Part shown: positions 9,205-17,068 of the stretch, in pieces
How positions within the stretch are numbered: position 1 is the stretch's first letter
How the letters are laid out: every line of letters begins with the position of its first letter
Assembly (NCBI GenBank): GCA_902581775.1
Contig: CACHPJ010000011.1
Span: 1-33,615 of the forward strand
DNA length: 33,615 nucleotides
Origin: an uncultured Pelagibacteraceae bacterium
GTDB taxonomy: Bacteria > Pseudomonadota > Alphaproteobacteria > Pelagibacterales > Pelagibacteraceae
Direction: 5' to 3'
Program-made: the position numbers and the translations under genes
The notes under the pieces: generated by a model
Databases searched by the model: none
Told to the model about the DNA's origin: nothing
What the model saw: only the letters and a program-made list of their open reading frames with translations

Positions 9205-10965
9205 ATGACAACTTATAATGCACCAGTTGAAGACATGATGTTTCTTTTTGATTATCTAAAGGATAACAAAAATTACAAAGAAATAGATAAGTTTAAAGAA
9301 ATTAATTCAGATTTAGTAAAAGATATATTAGATCAAGCTGCAAAAATTAATCAAGAAATTGTTCACCCATTAGCTAAAATCGGAGATGATAGCCCATGCG
9401 TTTATGAAAATGGTATTGTTAGATCTCCTCCAGGTTACAAAGAGGCTTATAAAAAATTTATAGCGGATGGTTGGACGTCACTATCGTGTGATCCTAAATA
9501 TGGTGGTCAAGGGATGCCTAAAACTGTAAGCACTTTTTTTGAGGAGATGCTGTCGTCTGCAAGTCTATCATTCAAACTATATAGTGAACTTAGTATTGGT
9601 GCATATAATTGTATTCTACATCACGCTGATCAAAGAATTAAGGATAAGTTTCTTCCTAAAATGGTTGAAGGTAAATGGAGTGGTACAATGTGTTTAACTG
9701 AGTCACAATGTGGAACTGATTTAGGGTTAATTAAAACGAAAGCAGTTAAAAATGATAATGGAACATATTCTTTAACAGGTCAAAAAATATTTATTACGTC
9801 AGGTGATCACGACTTAACAGAAAATATAATACATTTAGTTTTAGCAAAAATACCTGGAGCTCCAGAGGGCACTAAAGGTATTAGTTTATTTTTAGTTCCA
9901 AAATTTAACGTAAATGAAAATGGATCTGTTGGTTCAAGAAACGGAGTAAGCACTCTATCTATTGAAACAAAAATGGGTATCAAAGGCTCTCCTACCTGTG
10001 TATTAAATTTTGATAGCGCAAAAGGTTTTCTAATTGGAAAAGAAAATAAAGGTTTAAGCTCAATGTTTACAATGATGAATTTAGAAAGAATTATTGTTGG
10101 TATACAAGGATTAGGTATTGCCGAAACAGCTTATCAAAATTCATTGGCTTATTGTAAAGAGAGAAAACAAGGAAAATCAAATGATAATAAAGATAATGAA
10201 ACAGATTTAATAATAAAACACGCGGATATAAGAAGAAGTTTGATGACTATGAAATCATTAATTGAAGGCCAAAGATCTTTGGCTTTTTGGCTTTCTCAAC
10301 AGGTAGATGTAAGTTTAAATCATTCAAATGATCAAATTAGAAAAGAAGCTGATGATATAGTTTCTTTAATGACCCCAGTAGTAAAATCTTTTTTTTCGGA
10401 TATGGGAATGGAAATAACTAATGAAGCAATACAAGTTTTCGGTGGTTATGGCTACACTAGAGACCAAGGTATTGAACAATTATATCGTGATAATAGAATT
10501 ACGCCTATATATGAAGGAACTAACTCAGTTCAAGCTATTGATTTAGTATTTAGAAAAGTCTTAGCAAATAAAGTGTTGGATAAGTTTATTAATTTGATCC
10601 AAAATGAAATAAAAAATAATAAAGATAATAAAGAGCTAAAAAATTTTATAGATATTCTCGAAAAAAAGATAATTATACTTCAAGACTTTACAAAATGGTT
10701 GGAAGAAAAGTTAAAAGTTCAAAAAGATGATGTTAGCGCTGCTTGTAATGATTTTTTAAAAGTTCTTAGCTATGTAGCATTAGGTTTCTCATGGTTAAAA
10801 ATGTCTAAAATAAGCTATGAAAATTCAAGTAAAAATAAAGATTTTTATAATGAAAAAATTAATACTGCAAAATATTTTTTTGATAAAATATTTCCAAGAG
10901 TTGATAGTCACTATCAATCCGCTATTACTGGTAGTGAAAATATCATGAAAGCTAAATTTAATTAA
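9205..10965 (+). CDS. dmdC: Acyl-CoA dehydrogenase DmdC (methylmercaptopropionyl-CoA dehydrogenase)
   Basis: FAD-dependent dehydrogenase of 586 aa, the long acyl-CoA dehydrogenase form with an extra C-terminal domain (about 460-586) that is typical of DmdC. The N-terminal segment, the FAD/substrate motif TMCLTESQCGTDLG (around 160-175), the FGGYGYTRDQGIEQLYRD segment and the catalytic glutamate E437 in YEGTNS are all visible. DmdC oxidises MMPA-CoA to methylthioacryloyl-CoA in the DMSP demethylation pathway. The call is supported by the immediately downstream acyl-CoA ligase (2 bp) and by dmdA in the same run of genes. Long-chain or other acyl-CoA substrates cannot be excluded from sequence alone. 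Confidence 0.87.
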   Translation: MTTYNAPVEDMMFLFDYLKDNKNYKEIDKFKEINSDLVKDILDQAAKINQEIVHPLAKIGDDSPCVYENGIVRSPPGYKEAYKKFIADGWTSLSCDPKYGGQGMPKTVSTFFEEMLSSASLSFKLYSELSIGAYNCILHHADQRIKDKFLPKMVEGKWSGTMCLTESQCGTDLGLIKTKAVKNDNGTYSLTGQKIFITSGDHDLTENIIHLVLAKIPGAPEGTKGISLFLVPKFNVNENGSVGSRNGVSTLSIETKMGIKGSPTCVLNFDSAKGFLIGKENKGLSSMFTMMNLERIIVGIQGLGIAETAYQNSLAYCKERKQGKSNDNKDNETDLIIKHADIRRSLMTMKSLIEGQRSLAFWLSQQVDVSLNHSNDQIRKEADDIVSLMTPVVKSFFSDMGMEITNEAIQVFGGYGYTRDQGIEQLYRDNRITPIYEGTNSVQAIDLVFRKVLANKVLDKFINLIQNEIKNNKDNKELKNFIDILEKKIIILQDFTKWLEEKLKVQKDDVSAACNDFLKVLSYVALGFSWLKMSKISYENSSKNKDFYNEKINTAKYFFDKIFPRVDSHYQSAITGSENIMKAKFN

Positions 10966-10967
10966 TA

Positions 10968-12596
10968 ATGAGCGTATACGAGAAAAATTTAGATAAAAAT
11001 AAAGCTAATTTTGTACCATTAACTCCACTAACATTTTTAAAAAGAGCAAAAGATGTTTATCCTAATTATGAAGCAATAATTTATGAGGATCGTAAATACA
11101 CCTGGACAGAAGTTTATAAAAGGTGTGTTAAGTTTGCTAGTGCACTATCGAAAATAGGAGTCAAAAAAGGTGATACAGTATCTTTTTTAGCATTTAACAC
11201 TCCTGAGATTTTTGAAGCTCATTATTCAGTTCCAATGTCTGGTGCAGTTTTAAACACAATTAATATAAGATTAGATGCAAAAACTATTTCCTATATTCTA
11301 GAACATGGTGAGGCTAAAGTTTTGGTTGTAGATCGTCAACTTCATAATGAAGTAAAAAAAGCCTTAAATTCTATTAAGCGTAAAATCACTATTATAGATA
11401 TAAATGATGAGTTTGCAGATCAATCAAAATTAGATAAAATTGGTGATTTAGAGTATGAGGATTTTTTAAACACCGGTGACGAAAATTATAATTGGCAAAT
11501 GCCAGATGATGAATGGCAAGCTTTATCATTAAGCTACACTTCAGGAACTACAGGAAATCCTAAGGGTGTTGTATATCATCACAGGGGATCTTATTTAATG
11601 TCAACAGGAAGTGCTACGGCATGGAATATGCCGAATAGACTTAATTTTTTAACAATTGTGCCAATGTTCCATTGTAATGGATGGGGTTATCCTTGGACTG
11701 TTCCTATGTTAATAGGACGTACAATTTGTTTAAGAAATATTGATGTCAAAAAAATTTTTGAATTAATTGAAAAATATAAAGTAACACATTTTGGAGGAGC
11801 ACCAATAGTATTAAATATGATAACTGGTGCACCTGAGAAAGATAGAAAAAAACTAAAACATAAAGTTTTTGTTTTAACAGCAGGAGCACCACCACCAAGT
11901 ATAATTTTTAAGAAAATGAAAAGTCTTGGTTTTGAAGTAATGCATGTTTATGGATTAACAGAAACATACGGCCACGTTACTCAATGTGCATGGAATGAAT
12001 CTTGGGATGTACTTAATGAGGAAAAACAAAATGAAATTAAAGCTCGTCAGGGTGTAAGATACCCAAATACCGAAGGTGTGGCTATAATGGATCCTGAAAC
12101 TATGAAAGAAGTTCCGAAGGATGGAAAAACTATTGGTGAAATAATGATAAAAGGGAACATTGTAATGAAAGGTTATTTTAAAGATAAAGATGCTACTGAA
12201 AAAGCCATGAAAGGCGGTTGGTTTCATACTGGTGATTTAGCTGTGATGAACCCGGATGGATATGTCAAAATACAAGACAGATCAAAAGATATAATTATAT
12301 CTGGTGGTGAAAATATATCATCTATTGAAATTGAAAACACACTAGCGAAGCATCCGTCTGTATCCATTGCAGCAGTTGTTGCTAAACCTGATGAAAAATG
12401 GGGTGAAGTCCCATGCGCTTTTATTGAAATGGTCAAAGATAGACCCGTTACCGAAAAGGAATTAATTTCTTTTTGTAAAGAAACATTAGCTGGATTTAAA
12501 GTTCCAAAAAAAGTTGAATTTTGTGAGCTTCCAAAAACTTCAACCGGAAAAATTCAAAAATTTGAATTAAGGAAAAAAGCTAAAGGGTTAGATTAA
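10968..12596 (+). CDS. dmdB: Acyl-CoA ligase DmdB (methylmercaptopropionate-CoA ligase)
   Basis: ANL-superfamily acyl-adenylating enzyme of 542 aa, the usual DmdB length. The phosphate-binding loop is YTSGTTGNPKG at residues 190-200. The GLTETYG motif follows, then GWFHTGDLAV and the hinge segment IQDRSKDIIISGGENIS. The catalytic lysine is K528 in PKTSTGKIQ. It would convert 3-methylmercaptopropionate, the product of DmdA, to MMPA-CoA using ATP and CoA. It lies 2 bp behind dmdC and 12 bp before the OsmC-family gene. DmdB enzymes also accept other short and medium fatty acids, so a broader role is plausible. Confidence 0.88.
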   Translation: MSVYEKNLDKNKANFVPLTPLTFLKRAKDVYPNYEAIIYEDRKYTWTEVYKRCVKFASALSKIGVKKGDTVSFLAFNTPEIFEAHYSVPMSGAVLNTINIRLDAKTISYILEHGEAKVLVVDRQLHNEVKKALNSIKRKITIIDINDEFADQSKLDKIGDLEYEDFLNTGDENYNWQMPDDEWQALSLSYTSGTTGNPKGVVYHHRGSYLMSTGSATAWNMPNRLNFLTIVPMFHCNGWGYPWTVPMLIGRTICLRNIDVKKIFELIEKYKVTHFGGAPIVLNMITGAPEKDRKKLKHKVFVLTAGAPPPSIIFKKMKSLGFEVMHVYGLTETYGHVTQCAWNESWDVLNEEKQNEIKARQGVRYPNTEGVAIMDPETMKEVPKDGKTIGEIMIKGNIVMKGYFKDKDATEKAMKGGWFHTGDLAVMNPDGYVKIQDRSKDIIISGGENISSIEIENTLAKHPSVSIAAVVAKPDEKWGEVPCAFIEMVKDRPVTEKELISFCKETLAGFKVPKKVEFCELPKTSTGKIQKFELRKKAKGLD

Positions 12597-12608
12597 AATA
12601 ATACAGAT

Positions 12609-13058
12609 ATGACTAAAATCTCAATAGATCTTACTTGGAAATTAAATGATGGAGTCTTATCCCCTGGAAAATATTCAAACAAACATGAAATAAAATTCAA
12701 TGATGAAATAAGTATTAATGGTGATGCTGCTCCTGACTGGAAAGGAGACAAGCAAAATAGCAATCCTGAGCAAACACTTGCAGCCTCTTTGAGCAGTTGT
12801 CATATGATGACATTTTTAGCTTTAGCAGCTAAAATGAAATGGCCGATATTAAGCTACACAGATAATGCAATTGCAACACTGGGTAAAAATTCGAAAGGAA
12901 AAATGTCTGTAACAAACATAGAATTAAATCCAAAGATAACATTTTCAAATAATTTTTTAGTAGATTCTAAAAAAATGAAAGAAGTTCAAGATAGAGCTCA
13001 TCGATATTGTTTTATTGCAAATTCACTCTCTGAAGAGGTGATTGTAAAGATTAATTAA
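12609..13058 (+). CDS. OsmC/Ohr-family thiol peroxidase-like protein
   Basis: A 149-aa OsmC-fold protein. The two redox cysteines of the family are recognisable: one in LSSCHMMTFL (about residue 63) and one in HRYCFIANS (about residue 137). The GDAAPDWKGDKQNSNPEQTL segment matches the substrate-loop region that carries the conserved Glu. Family members reduce organic hydroperoxides with lipoyl or other dithiols. It lies between dmdB and the crotonase-like gene with gaps of 12 and 1 bp, so it is very likely co-expressed with the DMSP enzymes. A role in coping with peroxide or reactive sulfur formed during DMSP breakdown is inference. Confidence 0.88.
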   Translation: MTKISIDLTWKLNDGVLSPGKYSNKHEIKFNDEISINGDAAPDWKGDKQNSNPEQTLAASLSSCHMMTFLALAAKMKWPILSYTDNAIATLGKNSKGKMSVTNIELNPKITFSNNFLVDSKKMKEVQDRAHRYCFIANSLSEEVIVKIN

Positions 13059-13059
13059 A

Positions 13060-13869
13060 ATGAATATTAGAAAAAATAGCAAAATATTAGAAACTTCATT
13101 AACAAATGAAGGGATATTGCGATTAAATTTAAATAGCCCAGAAAATCTTAATGCATTGTCAGAAAGAATGATTGATTTAATGCAAAAAAATATTGATAGA
13201 GCAGCCTCTGATAAAAATGTTAGAGTTATAATTATTTCATCTGAGGGGTCAACTTTTTCATCGGGTCATGATCTTAAAGAGTTAGAAACAGCAAGAAATA
13301 AACCAGATAAAGGCAAGAAATTTTATCAAAAAATAATGAAGAAATGCTCGAAAATGATGCAATCAATTATAAACAATCCAAAACCGGTCATTGCTGAAGT
13401 GGGAGGTGTGGCTACAGCTGCAGGATGTCAACTTGTTGCTAGTTGTGATTTAGCTTATGCGAATGTCTCAGCCAAGTTTGCAACACCTGGAGTAAATATT
13501 GGTTTATTTTGTTCCACTCCAATGGTTGCGATTTCAAGAAATCTCTCAAATAAACATTCTATGGAAATGTTATTAATTGGGGATTTAATTTCTTCAAAAA
13601 AAGCTGTTAAAATTGGACTTATTAATGAGTTATCTGAAGATGACAATCTTAAAGATTTTGTTTTCAATAAAGCTTTATTAATATCAAAAAAGTCAGCAAT
13701 TACTTTAAAAATAGGTAAACAAGCTTTTTATAAACAAATCGATATGAAATTATCTGACGCATATGATTATGCATCTAAAGTAATGGTTGAAAATATGTTA
13801 AAAGTTGACGCTAAAGAGGGTATAGACGCATTTGTAAATAAAAGACAACCTAAGTGGAAAGATAAGTAA
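13060..13869 (+). CDS. Crotonase-fold protein, ECHDC3-like, lacking catalytic glutamates
   Basis: A 269-aa enoyl-CoA hydratase/isomerase-superfamily protein whose core strongly resembles the ECHDC3 subgroup (ATAAGCQLVASCDLA, FATPGVNIGLFCSTP and a C-terminal NKRQPKWKD tail). The oxyanion-hole regions are present (SGHDLKEL and the GVATAAG turn). The two hydratase glutamates are replaced: Q124 at the E144-equivalent position of rat hydratase and G144 at the E164-equivalent. A standard hydration reaction is therefore unlikely. It sits where a DmdD hydratase might be expected in a DMSP cluster, but these substitutions argue against calling it dmdD. Possible roles are isomerase, thioesterase, decarboxylase or acyl-CoA binding; none is established. 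Confidence 0.85.
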   Translation: MNIRKNSKILETSLTNEGILRLNLNSPENLNALSERMIDLMQKNIDRAASDKNVRVIIISSEGSTFSSGHDLKELETARNKPDKGKKFYQKIMKKCSKMMQSIINNPKPVIAEVGGVATAAGCQLVASCDLAYANVSAKFATPGVNIGLFCSTPMVAISRNLSNKHSMEMLLIGDLISSKKAVKIGLINELSEDDNLKDFVFNKALLISKKSAITLKIGKQAFYKQIDMKLSDAYDYASKVMVENMLKVDAKEGIDAFVNKRQPKWKDK

Positions 13870-13898
13870 TTAATTCTTAAAATAATTAAGGTTTTAAA

Positions 13899-14672
13899 TT
13901 GATCACGGAAATAAAAAATAAAAAAATATATTCAACCGATGTTGGCCACTCATATGATTCAAAAAAACCAACAATTATTCTTTTACACGGGAGTGGTCAG
14001 TCACATATTGTTTGGTCATTAACCGACCAGTTTTTAGCTGATCAAGGATTTAATGTATTTACTTTAGATTTACCAGGACATGGAAATTCTGAGGGCCCGC
14101 CATTAAAATCAATTGAAGAGATGTCTCAATGGTTGAATGAGTTTATTGAATACATAGGTATAAAAAAATCAATTTTAGTTGGTCATTCTCAAGGCTGTCT
14201 AATATCTCTTGAACTTGCTAAACTTTATCCAAATAAAGTTGACAAAATTATTTTTATCGCAGGTTCTTATTCTATTCCGGTGAATAAAGTTTTAATTGAT
14301 CTCTCTCTAGCTGGTGACATGGAAGCTTTAAACCTTATGATGAAATGGGGATATGGATATTCTAAACAGTTTATAGGAGGAAATCCTTTACAAAAAATAC
14401 TAAATTCTCCTCGGGAAGTAAGAGAAGTTTTAGCAGTTGATTTAATAGCTTGCAATAATTATAAAAATGGTATTGATGCGGTAAAAAGTATTAGTTGTCC
14501 AACATTTTTTATTTTTGGGGAAATTGATAAAATGATAAAATTAGAGTCAGGTAAAAAATTTGCAAATATGATTAATAATTCTCAAGTACATACAATTAAA
14601 GATTGTGGTCACATGATCATATTAGAAAATGCTTTTGAGATGCGAGAAAAAATTACAGAATTTTTAAAATGA
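13899..14672 (+). CDS. Alpha/beta-fold hydrolase, translationally coupled to dmdA
   Basis: A 257-aa alpha/beta hydrolase with a complete catalytic triad: S97 in GHSQG, D210 in FGEIDK and H238 in DCGHMI. The LHGSGQS oxyanion segment and the LDLPGHGNS strand are also typical. The start is TTG, chosen because AAGG lies about 8 bp upstream and the sequence just after it leads into the first core strand. No signal peptide is seen, so it is cytoplasmic. Its stop overlaps the dmdA start (ATGA), which implies coupled translation and a linked function. Candidate substrates are thioesters of the pathway or DMSP-related esters; the sequence alone does not decide. Confidence 0.88.
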   Translation: MITEIKNKKIYSTDVGHSYDSKKPTIILLHGSGQSHIVWSLTDQFLADQGFNVFTLDLPGHGNSEGPPLKSIEEMSQWLNEFIEYIGIKKSILVGHSQGCLISLELAKLYPNKVDKIIFIAGSYSIPVNKVLIDLSLAGDMEALNLMMKWGYGYSKQFIGGNPLQKILNSPREVREVLAVDLIACNNYKNGIDAVKSISCPTFFIFGEIDKMIKLESGKKFANMINNSQVHTIKDCGHMIILENAFEMREKITEFLK

Positions 14673-15775
14673 ACAATTTTTTTATAAGTAAATCACGTAG
14701 GTTAAGATCAACTCCATTTACTTCAAGAATTGAAAAACAAGGTGTTAAGAATTATACAGTATATAATCATATGTTGTTACCCACGACCTTTTCGACTGTA
14801 GAAGAGGAATATTTGCATCTAAAAAAAGATGTTCAGGTATGGGACGTCTCGGTTCAAAGAGAAATCGAAATCTCAGGTAAAGATGCTCATAAACTTGTTC
14901 AGTTAATGACCTGTAGAGATTTATCTAAATCAAAAATTGGAAACTGTTATTACGTACCCTTAATTGACCTAAATGGAGGAATGGTAAATGATCCATTAAT
15001 TTATAAAGTGAAGGATGACAAATGGAGAGTTTGTATAGCTGATTCAGACGTATTATTATTTGCAAAAGGTATTTCAGCTGGTAGAAATTTAGAAGTGAAT
15101 ATTTTTGAAGCTAATATAGATACCCTCGCTATCCAAGGACCAAAATCTTTTAAATTAATGGAGGAAGTCTTTGGTGATGAAATAAATAAACTCAAGTTTT
15201 TTAAATATGATTATTTTAAATTTAAAAATAACAAATATTTAATCTCAAGATCTGGTTTTTCAAAACAAGGTGGTTATGAAGTACATGTTGAAGACATTAA
15301 ATCAGGTCATGACTTATATGATCATTTATTTGATATTGGTGGTAAATTTAATATTAAGCCTGGTGCACCAAATCATGCAGAAAGAATAGAAGGGGGCTTA
15401 TTGTCGTATGGTAACGACATGCTCATAGGTGATAATCCGTTCGAATGTGGTTTTGAAAAGTCTGTACATTTAGATGCAAAAATAGACTTTATAGGAAAAG
15501 AAAAATTACAAATAATTAAAAATAAAGGAATTTTAAGAAATCTTATGGGAGTGAAAATTGATACAGATCAGATAAATTTAACTGACGTAAATTTACTAAA
15601 TAAAGAAAACAAAATTATTGGTGATTTAAGGTCTGCTGCATTTTCTCCTGACCTTAAAAAGATAGTTGGTATTGCTATGGTAAAAAAAGATTTTTGTAAT
15701 AATAATAAAAATTTTATCATTAATATAAACAATAAGATTATAACTGGAGAAATTTGTAGTTTTCCTATCAAATAA
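14669..15775 (+). CDS. dmdA: DMSP demethylase DmdA
   Basis: Tetrahydrofolate-dependent demethylase of the GcvT/aminomethyltransferase fold that moves a methyl group from dimethylsulfoniopropionate to THF, giving 3-methylmercaptopropionate and 5-methyl-THF. The 368-aa length equals known DmdA. Diagnostic stretches are the RSTPFTSRIEKQGV start, YTVYNHMLLP, VQVWDVSVQREIEISG, LMTCRDLSKSKIG, IQGPKSF, SKQGGYEV, LLSYGNDM, NPFECGF and DLRSAAFSP. These resemble Pelagibacter DmdA much more than GcvT. Residues 197 and 206 are Phe and His here, where I recall Trp and Tyr in the P. ubique enzyme. It is coupled to the hydrolase upstream and is followed after 1 bp by the NDUFS4-like gene. Confidence 0.95.
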   Translation: MNNFFISKSRRLRSTPFTSRIEKQGVKNYTVYNHMLLPTTFSTVEEEYLHLKKDVQVWDVSVQREIEISGKDAHKLVQLMTCRDLSKSKIGNCYYVPLIDLNGGMVNDPLIYKVKDDKWRVCIADSDVLLFAKGISAGRNLEVNIFEANIDTLAIQGPKSFKLMEEVFGDEINKLKFFKYDYFKFKNNKYLISRSGFSKQGGYEVHVEDIKSGHDLYDHLFDIGGKFNIKPGAPNHAERIEGGLLSYGNDMLIGDNPFECGFEKSVHLDAKIDFIGKEKLQIIKNKGILRNLMGVKIDTDQINLTDVNLLNKENKIIGDLRSAAFSPDLKKIVGIAMVKKDFCNNNKNFIININNKIITGEICSFPIK

Positions 15776-15776
15776 T

Positions 15777-16058
15777 ATGAAAAAAGTTAAAATTTATATT
15801 CCCACAAAGACTGCCATGCAATCTGCAAAAGGCAATCAGAGAAAATGGGTATTACAATTTGCCTCAAAAGATCCTAAAATAAATCCTCTTATGGGGTGGG
15901 AGTCTTCGATGGATACATTAGATGAAATTAGAATAGAATTTGAAAACAAAGAGCAAGCTATAACTTACGCAAAAAACAATAATTTTGAATATGAGGTAAT
16001 TGAACCAAACAAAAGAAAATTTGTTATAAAATCATATGCGGATAATTTTACCAAATAA
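15777..16058 (+). CDS. NDUFS4-like respiratory complex I accessory protein
   Basis: A 93-aa protein of the family that includes the mitochondrial 18-kDa/NDUFS4 subunit and its alphaproteobacterial counterparts. Recognisable segments are the start KVKIYIPTKTAMQSAKG, KWVLQFA, the NPLMGWESSMDT motif, the EQAITYAKNNNFEYEVIEP helix-strand, and a C-terminal KSYADNF. Length equals the bacterial family. It would bind the peripheral arm of NADH dehydrogenase at the inner membrane. In this window it lies 1 bp behind dmdA and 5 bp before the SbmA-like gene, away from any nuo genes, which is notable. Confidence 0.9.
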   Translation: MKKVKIYIPTKTAMQSAKGNQRKWVLQFASKDPKINPLMGWESSMDTLDEIRIEFENKEQAITYAKNNNFEYEVIEPNKRKFVIKSYADNFTK

Positions 16059-16063
16059 TTGTT

Positions 16064-17068
16064 ATGTGGCGTAGTTTTTTTACAGAAAAAAAATGGATTT
16101 TATGGTCTTGGGGAGGATTTTTATTTATTATATTTTCTCTTTTAGCACAAACTTATATAGATGTTAAAATAAACGAATGGTACAAAGGTTTTTACGATTT
16201 GTTACAAAAAGCTCCTGAGAGGGATCTTTCCGAATTCTACGATGGCATTTTTTTATTTATGAAGCTAGCAATTCCGTATGTAATTATTTACACAATTACA
16301 AATTATTTTACTAGACTTTGGGCTTTTAGATGGAGAGAGGCAATGACTTATTCATATATGCCTTATTGGAGGGCAGTTGATGCCAAAGTTGAGGGAGCAT
16401 CCCAGCGTATTCAAGAGGATGCTATGAATTTTGCCAAAATAGTTGAAAGTTTAGGTCTACAAATAGTCAGAGCTATTATGCTTTTAATAGCCTTTATACC
16501 TATTCTGTGGGGCTTATCTTCAAATGTTGTAATACCTTTCTTTAAGGATATATCCGGATCATTAGTGTGGGTTTCTCTAACTGCAAGTCTAGGAGGTTTA
16601 GTTGTAAGTTGGTTAGTTGGAATTAAGCTACCTGGGCTTGAATATAATAATCAAAAAGTTGAAGCTGCATTTAGAAAAGAGCTAGTCTACGGTGAAGATG
16701 ATAGAAAAAATTATGTTCAGGCACCAACTATATTTCAGCTTTTTACCGGAATAAAATTTAATTATCACAGATTATTTTTACATTATGGATATTTTGATTT
16801 ATGGTTAATCATGTATAATCAATCTATGATAATCGTTCCTTATTTATTAATGGGACCAGGCTTGTTTACTGGGGCTATGACCTTAGGTGTTTTAATCCAA
16901 ACATCTTCAGCTTTTAGAGAAGTACAAAGTAGTTTTTCACTATTTCTTCAAAACTGGACAAGAATTACTGAATTAAGATCTATCTACAAACGATTAATGG
17001 AATTTGAACATGCTATAAATTTCAATAAAAAGTTGAGAAAACCTCGAAAATCTGATGTAAGAGCTTAA
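16064..17068 (+). CDS. SbmA/BacA-like inner-membrane transporter
   Basis: A 334-aa membrane protein clearly homologous to E. coli SbmA/rhizobial BacA, which import peptides and other compounds using the proton gradient. Matching blocks include INEWYKGFYDLLQ, FRWREAMTYSYM, the QRIQEDAMNFA helix, VGIKLPGLEYNNQKVEAA, FRKELVYGEDD, FNYHRLFLHYGYFD and LRSIYKRLMEFEH. It lacks about 70 N-terminal residues present in SbmA, so it begins at what is the second membrane region there. No ATPase domain is present. Its stop overlaps the start of the AEC permease gene (TAATG). A solute linked to DMSP metabolism is possible but unproven. Confidence 0.88.
   Translation: MWRSFFTEKKWILWSWGGFLFIIFSLLAQTYIDVKINEWYKGFYDLLQKAPERDLSEFYDGIFLFMKLAIPYVIIYTITNYFTRLWAFRWREAMTYSYMPYWRAVDAKVEGASQRIQEDAMNFAKIVESLGLQIVRAIMLLIAFIPILWGLSSNVVIPFFKDISGSLVWVSLTASLGGLVVSWLVGIKLPGLEYNNQKVEAAFRKELVYGEDDRKNYVQAPTIFQLFTGIKFNYHRLFLHYGYFDLWLIMYNQSMIIVPYLLMGPGLFTGAMTLGVLIQTSSAFREVQSSFSLFLQNWTRITELRSIYKRLMEFEHAINFNKKLRKPRKSDVRA

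Noticed and set aside
13060-13869. Annotating the crotonase-fold gene as dmdD
   Set aside because: Position favours it, but both catalytic glutamates are replaced and the sequence is closer to ECHDC3, so only the fold is claimed.
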